Positions 34,418 through 43,605 are shown, counted from the first letter of the stretch. The stretch is 64,000 nt of DNA from Leifsonia aquatica (GCF_014190775.1 NZ_JACHVP010000002.1:248001-312000), one strand, 5' to 3'. The notes: generated by a model not told the origin, from the letters alone. Translations and numbers: made by a program.

Positions 34418-35453
34418 TCGACTGGAAGGTCGCTCCGGCGGGGCCGATGGTCAGGATGGATCCCTGCACCTCGACCTCCCCCGGCGTCGTCGAGTAGATC
34501 TCCCCGGTCTCACCGTTGGCCGCGACGCGGTAGTCGGCGTGGAAGTCGGCCGACCCCGACGTCGTGGTCGTCACGGGCCAGCAGCCGGCCGTGAGGACGG
34601 TGCCCTGGGTGCAGTCGAAGTCCCACGCGCCGAACGCGACGGCGGGAGGCGCCGTGAGCTCCCACCGGACGTTGGTCCACGTCTCGTCGTCGGGCTTCCC
34701 CGAATCCAGGCCGAACGAGCACCCCTGCGGCTGCGCGCCCCCGGCGAGGCAGGTGTTCACCCAGGCGTTCGTCGCCGCCGTCGCCGCCTCGACGCCCGCC
34801 GGCGTCAGCGTGCTGCTCGCGCGCAGGTCCGCGCTCTGGCCGAACCCGGTCAGGGCCGCGTCGGCGCCGGTGACCGAGTACCAGGCGTTTCCTCCCGGGA
34901 CCGTCAGCGAATAGCGTCCGGGGAAGGCCAGCAGCCGCCGTACCTTCCCGTCCCAGTGCAGCGTCGCACCGCCGATCGTCGCATCCACGGCGTCGTGCGT
35001 TCCCACCGCGACCGTCACGGTCGAGAGCGAGACCGGCTTCAGCTTCCAGGCGTGCACGCCGAGCCACCCGACCGGCCCGTCGTCGCCGTGCGCCACCGTG
35101 AACGACGCCGCCCCCGTCTTCCCACCCGCGACGGTCTGCACGTCGACGCGCAGCTGGTTCTCACCCACGGAACGGACCCGCTCGATGCGGAACGAGGAGA
35201 GCTGCTGCGAGACCTTCGCGTACGCGGCGTCGGTGAGGAGCACCTGCGTCGCATCGGGCTTGCGCCCCTCCAGTTTCATCGCGGCCTCGATCTCGCCGTG
35301 CTGCACGTGCGTCAGGTAACGCGAAACCAGCGCCTCCGGGCGCGCCGCGTCGCGCGCGGTGAAGTAGAGCGCGAGCGTCGTCGCCCCCAGCCCCAGCACC
35401 AGCGCGGTGCCCACCGCGATCACCGCGATCCACAGCGGTCTGCGTGACGTCAT
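34404..35453 (-). CDS. Membrane-anchored extracytoplasmic protein of unknown function
   Basis: The 349-residue protein has one N-terminal transmembrane helix (PLWIAVIAVGTALVLGLGATTLALYF) and a large outer domain. The outer domain begins with an NTF2/DUF4878-like lipoprotein pattern (ALVSRYLTHVQHGEIEAAMKLEG), followed by beta-rich sequence with four Cys (TCLAGGAQPQGCS and DCTQGTVLTAGCW). No enzymatic motif. ATG 35453 is chosen because the helix follows directly. Confidence 0.65.
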   Translation of the reverse strand: MTSRRPLWIAVIAVGTALVLGLGATTLALYFTARDAARPEALVSRYLTHVQHGEIEAAMKLEGRKPDATQVLLTDAAYAKVSQQLSSFRIERVRSVGENQLRVDVQTVAGGKTGAASFTVAHGDDGPVGWLGVHAWKLKPVSLSTVTVAVGTHDAVDATIGGATLHWDGKVRRLLAFPGRYSLTVPGGNAWYSVTGADAALTGFGQSADLRASSTLTPAGVEAATAATNAWVNTCLAGGAQPQGCSFGLDSGKPDDETWTNVRWELTAPPAVAFGAWDFDCTQGTVLTAGCWPVTTTTSGSADFHADYRVAANGETGEIYSTTPGEVEVQGSILTIGPAGATFQSISWG

Positions 35454-35622
35454 CGGCGCCCCCTCGCTCCTGCGCCCCCGACCCTCCGGCGCACGAGGAA
35501 TCATACCGAGGGATGACACGATCCCGACCGCGGGTGGATGCCCCGCCGCCCGCGCCCGGCTTGACTGGATTCATCGGCCGGACGGGGGTCCGGCCGCTTC
35601 AGGGGGAAGCAGGGAGAGAATC

Positions 35623-35880
35623 ATGACGACACTGGACCACCGCCTCACGGCCACTTCGCCCGTCCCTCGGGTGAGCTCGCCGGGCCGCCGGGCACGAGGG
35701 GTGCTCGCGGCCGTGGCGGAGAACGCCTACCTCAGGCTGTTCGCGGTCCTCGTCGTCATCGCTGCCGGCGCGGCACTGCTCGCCGTCGGGATAGCCGTCG
35801 TGATCGATCTGATCGTGCCGCTGTTCTTCGGCGAGCAGCTCGCCGCGCTGGCCGCGCTCTTCCCGCGGATCGGCGGCTAG
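35623..35880 (+). CDS. Small single-pass membrane protein, 85 residues
   Basis: The protein has a polar N-terminus and a long hydrophobic stretch (LRLFAVLVVIAAGAALLAVGIAVVIDLIVPLFF), then a short tail. ATG 35623 has AGGGAGAGA upstream. No family recognised. It sits 39 bases before the DHFR-like gene. Confidence 0.6.
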   Translation: MTTLDHRLTATSPVPRVSSPGRRARGVLAAVAENAYLRLFAVLVVIAAGAALLAVGIAVVIDLIVPLFFGEQLAALAALFPRIGG

Positions 35881-35918
35881 GGCTGGCCGCAGGCGGCCCG
35901 GCGTCCTAGGGTCGGCGC

Positions 35919-36485
35919 ATGGGCCGCCTCCTCTACTCCGTGAGCGCCTCGCTCGACGGATACACCGCGGACGCCGCCGGTTCCTTCGACTGGACGGCGC
36001 CAACCGACGACGTGCACGCCTTCATCAACGAGCGCGAGCGCACGGTCGGCACCTACCTCTTCGGGCGCCGCATGTACGAGACCATGCGCGCGTGGGACGC
36101 CCTCCCGGGCCCCGGCGACCCGGCGGTGGTCGCCGGCTTCGCCGAGGTCTGGCGCGGCATCGACAAAGTCGTGTACTCCTCCACTCTCGACACGGTCGAC
36201 ATGGAGCGCAGCCGCCTCGAGCGCTCCTTCGACCCAGACGTCGTGCGGGCGCTGGTCGAGGGATCCGATCGGGACGTGTCCATCGGCGGCCCGACGCTCG
36301 CGGCGGCCGCCTTCCGTGCCGGGCTGATCGACGAGTTCTCGCTGTTCGTCGTGCCGGTCACCGTCGGTGGCGGCACCCCCGCCCTCCCGCGGGCTCTGTC
36401 GCTCCACCTCGAACTCCTCGACGAGCGGACCTTCTCGGGCGGGACCGTGCTGCTGCGCTACCGCGTCAACCGATCCGCAAGGTGA
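35919..36485 (+). CDS. Dihydrofolate reductase-like / RibD C-terminal domain protein
   Basis: The 188-residue protein has the RibD_C/DHFR-like fold: LLYSVSASLDGYTADAAGSFDWTAPTDDVHAFINERER, TYLFGRRMYETMRAW, KVVYSSTL and VSIGGPTLAAAAFRAGLIDEFSLFVVPVTVGGGTPALP. Such stand-alone proteins are common in actinobacteria with unknown physiological reductase activity. The end overlaps the convergent 36466-37029 gene by 20 bases. Confidence 0.88.
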   Translation: MGRLLYSVSASLDGYTADAAGSFDWTAPTDDVHAFINERERTVGTYLFGRRMYETMRAWDALPGPGDPAVVAGFAEVWRGIDKVVYSSTLDTVDMERSRLERSFDPDVVRALVEGSDRDVSIGGPTLAAAAFRAGLIDEFSLFVVPVTVGGGTPALPRALSLHLELLDERTFSGGTVLLRYRVNRSAR

Positions 36486-37029
36486 CGCTCGGGAGGCCGA
36501 GGCCGCGCCGCAGCTCATCCAGCGTCACTCCGTGCTCGCCGAGGACGGCCAGCGGATAGAAGAAGGAATCGAGGCCGTGCCGACCTCCCGCACCGAGGGC
36601 TCCGTCGCGCTCGAACGGCAGCGGATCGCCCGCGGTGCGGGTGACCAGGTCGCCGTCGTCGCCGAGCTCCACCGACACGGTGCGGACCGGCATCCCGCCC
36701 TCCAGGTACGCCCAGCTCATCGCCGGCAGCCGCACGTCGATCATCGCGCGGTAGACGTCGCGCCGCTCGCTCAGCTCGGCCGCCACGACGCCGACCGTCT
36801 CGCTCGCCCCGTGCAGCAGCATCCACCCGTTCATCGGCGCCGTGAGCACGAGGATCGCGCCGCCCTCGCCGACGTGCGGGTTCTCGCCCCACGCGAACCG
36901 GTCGTCGACGATCTCGGCCGTGAGCTCCGCCGCGATCGCCCGTGCCGGAGCCTGGGGCAGGAAGACCCAGCTGCCGGTCCCGAACAGCTCGAACAGCTCC
37001 TCGCTCGACGCCGGGATGCCTTCGGTCAC
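36466..37029 (-). CDS. Conserved hypothetical protein, 187 residues
   Basis: The soluble protein begins VTEGIPASSEELFELFGTGSWVFLPQAPARAIAAELTAEI. It contains repeated beta segments (GGAILVLTAPMNGWMLLHG, MPVRTVSVELGDDGDLVTRTAGDPLPFE). GTG start. It is divergent from the phosphonate-like operon, with dyads between them, so it may share the regulator. No family recognised. Confidence 0.6.
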   Translation of the reverse strand: MTEGIPASSEELFELFGTGSWVFLPQAPARAIAAELTAEIVDDRFAWGENPHVGEGGAILVLTAPMNGWMLLHGASETVGVVAAELSERRDVYRAMIDVRLPAMSWAYLEGGMPVRTVSVELGDDGDLVTRTAGDPLPFERDGALGAGGRHGLDSFFYPLAVLGEHGVTLDELRRGLGLPSVTLRIG

Positions 37030-37097
37030 GTCCCGAGTCTACGAGCGGGCGGGCGTGTGAACACTGCGTGAACGATCGTTTCATCACGCAGATTTCT

Positions 37098-37114
37098 ATG
37101 AACGGAACGTTCAT
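37098..37114. promoter_or_regulatory. Dyad operator ATGAACG-N3-CGTTCAT upstream of the phn-like operon
   Basis: A 7-3-7 dyad lies just before the HAD gene. A related imperfect site (TGAACGATCGTTTCA) lies about 30 bases to the left near 37068-37082. Both fall in the divergent intergenic region. The RpiR regulator at the end of the operon is the likely binder. Confidence 0.6.
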
Positions 37115-37122
37115 GGACGCCT

Positions 37123-37902
37123 ATGCTGCTGAACGTGACCGACGGAACCACCTCCATCCTGCCCCTGCTCGTCCTCGACTTCGACGGGACGGTGTGCGTC
37201 GGCGACGCCCCCGTGTGGGCGTACGCCGAGGCGGTCATCGCGGGCATCCTCGACCGGGACGACATCGCCGGCCGAGAGCTCGACGCGGGACTGCGCGCCC
37301 GTCTCGGGGCGTTCCTCGACGGCGAGCCGGGGTCGCCCGCATACGCCGACGGCTATGCCGCGGTCGCCGAGCTCGCCGCCGGCCACGCCGACGAGGAGCT
37401 TCTGCAGCGCGCCTACCAGCGCAGCCGGCGCGAGCTGGCCGGCGGCCGCCTGGACGTCTCCGCTCCGGAGGGCCTCGCCGACTTCCTCGAGGGGCTCGCC
37501 GGCACGGCCGAGCGGGTGCTGGTGACGAACGCCCCGCTCGACGGTGTGACCGAGACGCTGGAGGCCCTCGGCCTCGCCGGGTCGATCGACCGCGTCCACG
37601 CCGAGGCCCGCAAGCCCGCCGGCTGGGCGGATCTCCTCCCGCGGTTGCTCGACGGCCGCGATCCGCGCACCCTGCTCTCGGTCGGCGACATCTGGGGCAA
37701 CGACCTCGCCGAACCCCTCGCGGCGGGATGCGCGACCGCGCTCATCGACCGGTTCGGGCACCGCGCCGGGCCCGCCCACCTGGTCGCGCCGACGTTCCCG
37801 GAGCTCTACCCGGGCATCGCCGCCTGGGCGGACGACCCGATCGCGTTCGCACTCGCACACCCCGTCGACCGCATGGCCCCCTCCCCCATCCCCTCCGCCT
37901 GA
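37123..37902 (+). CDS. HAD-superfamily phosphatase heading the phn-like operon
   Basis: The 259-residue HAD hydrolase has motif I LVLDFDGTVCVGD (nucleophile Asp and the second Asp), motif II VLVTNAP, a Lys in EARKPAGW (motif III) and motif IV SVGDIWGNDL. The cap domain is helical. Start is ATG 37123 or GTG 37135; both are close to the operator. It likely releases phosphate from a small organophosphate imported by the neighbouring ABC transporter. It lacks phosphonatase (PhnX)-specific features that I can recognise. Confidence 0.82.
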   Translation: MLLNVTDGTTSILPLLVLDFDGTVCVGDAPVWAYAEAVIAGILDRDDIAGRELDAGLRARLGAFLDGEPGSPAYADGYAAVAELAAGHADEELLQRAYQRSRRELAGGRLDVSAPEGLADFLEGLAGTAERVLVTNAPLDGVTETLEALGLAGSIDRVHAEARKPAGWADLLPRLLDGRDPRTLLSVGDIWGNDLAEPLAAGCATALIDRFGHRAGPAHLVAPTFPELYPGIAAWADDPIAFALAHPVDRMAPSPIPSA

Positions 37903-37969
37903 CGACTTCTCCACCGATCCATCGCACCGCACCGTTCGAACCGACCACCCGCACAGAATGGGAACCGCA

Positions 37970-38995
37970 ATGAAACTCCGCACGACCGCCGCCGCGAGCG
38001 CCACCGGCCTCGCGCTCCTCACCGTCCTGGCCCTCAGCGGCTGCGGCGTGAGCCAGCAGACCGCCGCCGCGGGCGGCACCAGCACCCCGGCCTCCGTCTG
38101 CTCCGGCAGCTCGGACGACACGGCGGCCGACCCCACGCAGCTCACGCTCGCGCTCGTCCCGTCGGGCGACGCCAGCAAGCTCGTCGAGACGGTCAAGCCC
38201 CTGGAGGACGCCCTCACCCAGCGCCTCGGCATCCCCGTCAAGGGCGTCATCACGCAGGACTACCAGGCGGCCGTCGAGGCCATCGGCAGCAACCAGGCCC
38301 AGATCGGCATGCTCCCGAGCCTGCAGATGAGCCAGGCGTGCGACAAGTACGGCGCGGTCCCCGCCCTGCAGACGCAGCGCAACGGCAAGAGCACCTACGC
38401 GGCGCAGTTCTTCACCAACGACCCCGACAAGTACTGCTCCGACAAGCCCGTCGCGGGCGCCAACGGGATGCTCTACTGCAACGGCACCGAGAAGGGCACC
38501 GGCCCCGCCGGGCTCGACAGCATCACCAAGATCAAGGGAGCGACCGTCTCGCTGCTCCAGGCGGCCTCCCCGGCCGGCTACATCTTCCCGGTCGCGGCGA
38601 TGAAGAAGGCCGGTCTCGACGTCGACAAGGACATCAAGACCGTCCAGGTCACGGCCAACGACGCCAGCGTGCTCGCCGTCTACAACGGCGACGCCGAGGT
38701 CGGCACCAGCTACTGGGACGCCCGGAGCGTCGTCGCGAAGGACACCCCCGACGTCGGCCAGAAAGTCGTCGTCTTCGCCCTGACCGATGAGATCCCGAAC
38801 GACGGCGTCTCGATCACCGGCAAGATCAGCGCCAAGTGGCAGACCAAGATCGCCGACGCGATGAAGGACTACGCGGGCACCGAGGAGGGCGTGAAGGCGC
38901 TCACCGCGATCTACCAGATCACCGGCCTCGTCGACGCCGACCCGTCCAGCCTCAAGAAGACCCAGGAGGCCGCGGCCAGCATCGGCCTCGGCTGA
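37970..38995 (+). CDS. phnD: Phosphate/phosphonate-type ABC substrate-binding lipoprotein (PhnD-like)
   Basis: The 341-residue lipoprotein (lipobox LALSGC) has the PhnD-like fold: LTLALVPSGDASKLVETVKPLEDALTQRLGIPVKGVITQDYQAAVEAIGSNQAQIGMLPSLQMSQ, then GATVSLLQAASPAGYIFPVAAMKKAGLD and VYNGDAEVGTSYWDAR. PhnD/PtxB family members bind phosphonates, phosphite or related oxyanions. It is separated from phnC by a 13-bp hairpin. Confidence 0.88.
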   Translation: MKLRTTAAASATGLALLTVLALSGCGVSQQTAAAGGTSTPASVCSGSSDDTAADPTQLTLALVPSGDASKLVETVKPLEDALTQRLGIPVKGVITQDYQAAVEAIGSNQAQIGMLPSLQMSQACDKYGAVPALQTQRNGKSTYAAQFFTNDPDKYCSDKPVAGANGMLYCNGTEKGTGPAGLDSITKIKGATVSLLQAASPAGYIFPVAAMKKAGLDVDKDIKTVQVTANDASVLAVYNGDAEVGTSYWDARSVVAKDTPDVGQKVVVFALTDEIPNDGVSITGKISAKWQTKIADAMKDYAGTEEGVKALTAIYQITGLVDADPSSLKKTQEAAASIGLG

Positions 38996-39006
38996 CGACC
39001 GCGTCC

Positions 39007-39037
39007 GACCCCGCCGGCGCCTCTCGCCGGCGGGGTC
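39007..39037 (+). terminator. Intra-operon hairpin between phnD and phnC
   Basis: A perfect 13-bp stem with a 5-base loop follows the phnD stop by 11 bases. Such hairpins often cause partial termination or protect the 3' end of the binding-protein mRNA, giving more binding protein than membrane parts. Confidence 0.7.
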
Positions 39038-39081
39038 TTCCGCACGACGCACGAAACACGAGCAGGAGAAGAGGGAGAGAC

Positions 39082-39894
39082 GTGACCACATCCACCGCCG
39101 CATCCACCGGCGCCGGCGTCCGGTTCGAGAACGTCGGGGTCACCTACCCCAACGGCTACGTGGGGCTGCGCGACGTGAGCCTCGACATCGCCCCGGGCGA
39201 GATGGCCGCGGTCGTCGGCCTCTCGGGCGCGGGCAAGTCGACGCTCATCCGCACGATCAACGGCCTCGTGCCCATCACCTCCGGGGAGATCACCGTCGGC
39301 GACGCTCGCCTGCGCGGGCTCGGCGGCCGCAAGCTGCGCGCCCTGCGCAGCGACGTCGGCATGGTCTTCCAGAGCTTCAACCTGGCCAAGCGCACGACCG
39401 TGCTCAACAACGTGCTGATGGGCCGGCTCTACCACACGTCCGCCTGGCGCGCCCTGCTCGGCGCGTGGGCGAAGGACGACGTCGAGCTCGCCATGCAGGC
39501 CCTCGAGCGCGTCGAGATCGTGCCCAAGGCGTACTCCAGCGCGTCCGAGCTGTCCGGCGGCCAGCAGCAACGCGTCGCCATCGCGCGCACGCTCGCCCAG
39601 CGACCGAAGGTCATCCTCGCCGACGAGCCGGTGGCCTCCCTCGACCCGCCCACCTCGCACGTCGTGATGCGCGACCTGCAGCGCATCAACGCCGAGCTGG
39701 GCATCACGGTCGTGGTCAACCTCCACTTCCTCGACCTCGCCCGGCGCTACGGCTCCCGCCTGATCGGCCTCCGGAGCGGCGAGATCGTCTTCGACGGCAC
39801 CGGCGCCGATGCCGACGAGAGCGTGTTCGAGTCGATCTACGGCCGCTCGCTCACCGCCGACGACGTGCTCGACGCCCCCACGGTGCAGCTGTGA
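39082..39894 (+). CDS. phnC: Phosphonate-type ABC transporter ATP-binding protein (PhnC-like)
   Basis: The 270-residue ABC protein has Walker A VVGLSGAGKSTLIRTING, the PhnC-typical MVFQSFNLAKRTTVLNNVLMGRLYHTSAWRALLG, signature LSGGQQQRVAIARTLAQRP and Walker B VILADEPVASLDPP. GTG 39082 follows GAGGGAGAG. It overlaps the following permease start by 4 bases. Confidence 0.93.
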   Translation: MTTSTAASTGAGVRFENVGVTYPNGYVGLRDVSLDIAPGEMAAVVGLSGAGKSTLIRTINGLVPITSGEITVGDARLRGLGGRKLRALRSDVGMVFQSFNLAKRTTVLNNVLMGRLYHTSAWRALLGAWAKDDVELAMQALERVEIVPKAYSSASELSGGQQQRVAIARTLAQRPKVILADEPVASLDPPTSHVVMRDLQRINAELGITVVVNLHFLDLARRYGSRLIGLRSGEIVFDGTGADADESVFESIYGRSLTADDVLDAPTVQL

Positions 39895-40688
39895 CGACGG
39901 CGCCCGGCTCGCTGCGCCCCGCGCGGCCGCGCACCGGCTGGAAGGCGCTGATCGCCGTCGTCGTCATCGCGGGCATCACCGTGTGGTCGGCGTTCGCCGT
40001 GCAGGTCGACGTCGGGGCGCTGTTCGCCAACGCGCAGAACGCCTCGAACACGTTCATCCAGCTCTTCCAGCCCGACTACTCCTTCTTCCCGGAGACCCTG
40101 CCCGCCCTCCTCCAGACCATCCAGATGGCGGTCATCGCGACCGCCGTCAGCGTGGTGATCGCTCTGCCGCTCTCGTTCCTCGCGTCGCGCGCGACGAATC
40201 CCAACGGGCCGGTGCTCGGCGTCGTGCGCTTCGTGATGAACATCGTGCGCAGCGTGCCCGACCTCCTCTACGCGTCCCTGTTCGTCACCGTCGTCGGCAC
40301 GGGCGCGCTCTCCGGCATCCTCGCCCTCGTGCTGTTCAACGTGGGCATCCTGGTGAAGCTCGTGTCGGAGGCCCTCGATGGCCTCGACCGCGGCGGCCAG
40401 GAGGCTGCGCTCGCGTCCGGCGCCACCTGGTTCCGCGCCAACCGGGCCGCGATGGTCCCGGAGGTCGCACCCACCTACCTCTCGCAGACGATCTACGTGC
40501 TGGAGCTGAACATCCGCGCGTCGACCGTCATCGGCCTCGTGGGCGCCGGCGGTCTCGGCATGCTCATCGACAAGGTGCGGACCTTCTACCAGTACCACTA
40601 CCTGAGCATGATCATCCTGGAGGTCCTGGTGCTCGTCGTGCTGCTCGAGCTGCTCAGCTCCTTCGCCCGCCGGAGGCTGCTCCGATGA
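39891..40688 (+). CDS. phnE: Phosphonate-type ABC permease 1 (PhnE-like)
   Basis: The 265-residue permease has about six helices and the EAA-like loop LVSEALDGLDRGGQEAALASGATWFRANRAAMVPEVAPTYLSQTIYVLELNIRASTVIGLVGAGGLG. It pairs with the next permease. GTG overlaps the phnC stop. Confidence 0.92.
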   Translation: MTTAPGSLRPARPRTGWKALIAVVVIAGITVWSAFAVQVDVGALFANAQNASNTFIQLFQPDYSFFPETLPALLQTIQMAVIATAVSVVIALPLSFLASRATNPNGPVLGVVRFVMNIVRSVPDLLYASLFVTVVGTGALSGILALVLFNVGILVKLVSEALDGLDRGGQEAALASGATWFRANRAAMVPEVAPTYLSQTIYVLELNIRASTVIGLVGAGGLGMLIDKVRTFYQYHYLSMIILEVLVLVVLLELLSSFARRRLLR

Positions 40689-41599
40689 CCGCGATCACCG
40701 ACACCGGCGCGGCCTCCGGCGCCGCACCTCGCACGGCGCCGGACGCGCCCCGCCGCCCCGGGCAGGAGCGCCCGAAGCGCCCCCTGCGCATCGGACGCGC
40801 GATCGTGTGGGTCGTCGTCACCGCGGTCGTGGTCGCCGCCTTCTGGGGTGTCGACATCTCGTGGGACGCCCTCCTCCAGCTGCCGCAGAAGCTCGCCCAC
40901 TACCTCGGGCTGATGTTCCTGCCGCCGGCGTGGTCCAAGCTGCCCGACGCCCTCTCCGCCACCATGCTCTCCGTCGCCATGGCGTGGTTCGGTACCGTGC
41001 TCGGCGTGATCGTCTCGTTCCCGCTCAGCCTGCTCGCGACCCGCGGGCTCACGCCCGCCTTCGTGCGCTGGCCGCTGCGCGCGGTGTTCGCCGTGCTCCG
41101 GGCCGTGCCGGAGGTCGTCATCGCGGTGCTCATGCTGTCCGTGACCGGCCTGACCGCCTACACCGGCGCCCTGGCCATCGCGATCGGCTCCATCGGAACG
41201 CTCGGCAAGTGGGGCTACGAGAGCTTCGAGTCGGTCGACCGCGGCCCCATCGAGGCCGCCACCGCGGCCGGCGCCTCCCGGGTGCGCATCATGCGCTGGG
41301 GCGTCTGGCCGAGCGCCAAGCCCGATGTGCTCGCGTTCTGGCTGTACCGCTTCGAGATCAACGTGCGCGCGTCCGCCATCCTGGGCCTCATCGGCGCCGG
41401 CGGCATCGGCAAGATGCTGATCGACAACATCCAGTTCCGCGTGTGGGACGTCGTCGGCATCCTGATGCTCGTGGTCGTCGTGGTCACGATGATCATCGAC
41501 CAGCTGTCGGGCATGGTGCGGCACCGCATCATCGCCGGCCGGTGGGAGCTCCCCGTGGTCTCCGCGCTGCGCCGTCGAGCCAGTAGGGTGACCTCGTGA
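40685..41599 (+). CDS. phnE: Phosphonate-type ABC permease 2 (PhnE-like)
   Basis: The 304-residue permease has a polar N-terminal extension of about 35 residues and the loop YESFESVDRGPIEAATAAGASRVRIMRWGVWPSAKPDVLAFWLYRFEINVRASAILGLIGAGGIG. Two non-identical PhnE proteins suggest a heterodimeric channel. ATGA overlap with its upstream partner. Confidence 0.92.
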   Translation: MTAITDTGAASGAAPRTAPDAPRRPGQERPKRPLRIGRAIVWVVVTAVVVAAFWGVDISWDALLQLPQKLAHYLGLMFLPPAWSKLPDALSATMLSVAMAWFGTVLGVIVSFPLSLLATRGLTPAFVRWPLRAVFAVLRAVPEVVIAVLMLSVTGLTAYTGALAIAIGSIGTLGKWGYESFESVDRGPIEAATAAGASRVRIMRWGVWPSAKPDVLAFWLYRFEINVRASAILGLIGAGGIGKMLIDNIQFRVWDVVGILMLVVVVVTMIIDQLSGMVRHRIIAGRWELPVVSALRRRASRVTS

Positions 41600-42444
41600 C
41601 CCTCGCCGAGACGCCCGCCGGCCTCCGCATCCTGCACCTGAGCGACACCCACCTCTTCAGCGACGGCAGCCTCCACTACGGCCGCGTGGACACCCTCGCC
41701 GCTCTGGACCGGACGCTCGCGCGGGCCGCCGCGCTCGACGCGATCGACCTCGTCGTCGCGAGCGGGGATCTCTCCGACGACGGCGGCGACGAGAGCTACC
41801 GGCTGCTCGCCTCGCGACTGGCGCCCTTCGCCGACGACCGTGGTGCCGATGTCGTGTACGCCATGGGCAACCACGACCTCCGGAGCGGCTTCGAGACCGT
41901 GCTCGGCGCACGCGAGACGGTCACCCTCCGGGGTGGATTCCGCGTCGTGACGCTCGACACCTCGGTGCCCGGAGCCGGCTACGGCGCCCTCGACGCCGAG
42001 CAGCTCGATCGCCTCGCCGGGATCCTGGCCGTCCCCGCTCCGCACGGCACCGTCGTCGTCCTGCACCATCCGCCTGTGCCCGCGGCGAGCGCCCTGCTCG
42101 CCGCGCTCGAGCTGACCAACCCGGAGGCCCTGCTCGACGTGTGCGCCGCCGGCGACGTGCGTCTCATCCTCGGCGGGCACTACCACCACGCCCTCGCGGC
42201 CGAGGCCCGCGGCATCCCCGTCATCGTCGCTCCCGGTGTCGCGAACAGCTCCGACCCGATCGCCGCCGCCGGAACCGAGAGAGCCGTCATCGGCTCGGGC
42301 TTCGCCGTCGTCGATCTGCCGCTCGAGGGCGAGCCGCGCGCCGTCTTCCTTCCCGCGCCCGGCCCTGAGGACGGCGTGGAGATCTTCGATCTCGACGCCG
42401 CGGAGGTCGAGCGCATCGCCGTTGCCGCCGGGAGCGGCGCATGA
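41596..42444 (+). CDS. Calcineurin-like metallophosphoesterase (CpdA/Icc-like)
   Basis: The 282-residue protein has all metallophosphoesterase motifs: LHLSDTHLFSDGS (DxH), VVASGDLSDDG (GD), YAMGNHDLRSGF (GNHD), VVVLHHPPVP (H) and LILGGHYHHAL (GHxH). In an uptake operon with a HAD phosphatase it probably processes an imported phosphodiester. A cyclic-nucleotide role is a family default that the context does not support. GTG 41596 overlaps the phnE stop. Confidence 0.88.
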   Translation: MTLAETPAGLRILHLSDTHLFSDGSLHYGRVDTLAALDRTLARAAALDAIDLVVASGDLSDDGGDESYRLLASRLAPFADDRGADVVYAMGNHDLRSGFETVLGARETVTLRGGFRVVTLDTSVPGAGYGALDAEQLDRLAGILAVPAPHGTVVVLHHPPVPAASALLAALELTNPEALLDVCAAGDVRLILGGHYHHALAAEARGIPVIVAPGVANSSDPIAAAGTERAVIGSGFAVVDLPLEGEPRAVFLPAPGPEDGVEIFDLDAAEVERIAVAAGSGA

Positions 42445-43328
42445 GCGACCCGACGACACCCGAACCGTCGCGCCCGGCCGAGCAGCGGCCCGGCGCCGTC
42501 ATCGCGACGATCCGCAGCCTCCTGCCTTCCCTGCTGCCGACCGAGCGCGCCGTCGCGGCCGTGCTGCTCGAGCGCTCCGCCGAGATCGTCGAGCTCAGCT
42601 CCCAGCAGGTCGCCGACCTCTCCGGCGCCTCGCGCGCCACCGTCGTGCGCACCTGCCAGAGCCTCGGCTTCACCGGCTACCAGCAGCTGCGCGTGCTGCT
42701 CGCCCGGGATGCCGCCGCCCTGCCCGCGTCGGCCGCCGCCTCCCCCACCGGAGCCGCCGGCATCGTCGCGCACACCTTCACCCAGCTGGCCGACCGCGTC
42801 TCCGACATGCTCGCCCTGCTCGACCCTGAATCGATCGAGCAGGCCGTCACCCTGCTCGCCGGCGCCCGCCGCGTCGTGGTCGTCGGCAACGGCCTCTCGG
42901 CCCCGCTCGCGTGGGATGCCGCCGCCCGCCTGACCAGCATCGGCCGCGCCGCCGAGGCCCAGTCCGACGTCATCGGCCAGCAGATCACGGCCCGCCTGCT
43001 CCAGCCGGGCGACCTGCTGCTCGTCATCAGCGGCAGCGGCTCCAACGCCGTGACCCTGCGCACCGTCGCCGCCGCGAACGCAGCCGGCGCCGACGTCATC
43101 GCCGTCACCGCCTTCGGCCGCAGCCCGATCGCCCTGGCCGCCACCCTGGCCCTCGTCGTCACCATGCCCGACCTGACGTTCCGCGACGAGATCACCCTCG
43201 CCTCACGCCTCCCCCAGGCCATCCTCATCGAGGGCCTCGTCGCCGCAACCACCGACCGCCTCGGCGACGCCGCCCTCCACGCCAAGAGCCTCGCCCTCGA
43301 CGCGATCAGCACCAACCTGGCGGAGTGA
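42441..43328 (+). CDS. RpiR/MurR-family regulator with SIS domain
   Basis: The 295-residue protein has an RpiR-type HTH (LLPSLLPTERAVAAVLLERSAEIVELSSQQVADLSGASRATVVRTCQSLGFTGYQQLRVLLARD). The SIS domain follows (ARRVVVVGNGLSAPLAWDAAARL, GDLLLVISGSGSNAVTLRTVAAANAAGADVIAVTAF). SIS domains sense phosphosugars. It is the last gene of the operon (ATGA overlap) and probably autoregulates it through the dyads at 37.1 kb. Confidence 0.88.
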   Translation: MSDPTTPEPSRPAEQRPGAVIATIRSLLPSLLPTERAVAAVLLERSAEIVELSSQQVADLSGASRATVVRTCQSLGFTGYQQLRVLLARDAAALPASAAASPTGAAGIVAHTFTQLADRVSDMLALLDPESIEQAVTLLAGARRVVVVGNGLSAPLAWDAAARLTSIGRAAEAQSDVIGQQITARLLQPGDLLLVISGSGSNAVTLRTVAAANAAGADVIAVTAFGRSPIALAATLALVVTMPDLTFRDEITLASRLPQAILIEGLVAATTDRLGDAALHAKSLALDAISTNLAE

Positions 43329-43605
43329 CGCGGTTCCGATCCGAGCGCGTGCGATCGCCAAGCCTGAACGCCGAGCGCGGCCAAGCGTCGCCAGTGGAGC
43401 AACCCGCCAGGCGCGGGAACCTCGTCCGTGTGTCGCCCCGCCCGCCCGTGGTCTCCCGCGCATCGGGCCGGCTCGCTCACCCACACGACTCCGCACAGAC
43501 GACCGCATCCTCTGGCTCGGTCGACGAGCGTTCGCGTACGCCCGTTTTGGGGGGAGACTGAGGATCTGTCACGTAGCTACGCTCGGCTCCGAACCGAGGA
43601 GCACC
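43329..43605. other. Intergenic region between the phn-like operon and the island-edge gene
   Basis: No gene, RNA or clear hairpin is recognisable. The sequence is high GC. It ends with the promoter and ribosome site (GAGGAGC) of the coiled-coil membrane protein. Confidence 0.5.
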
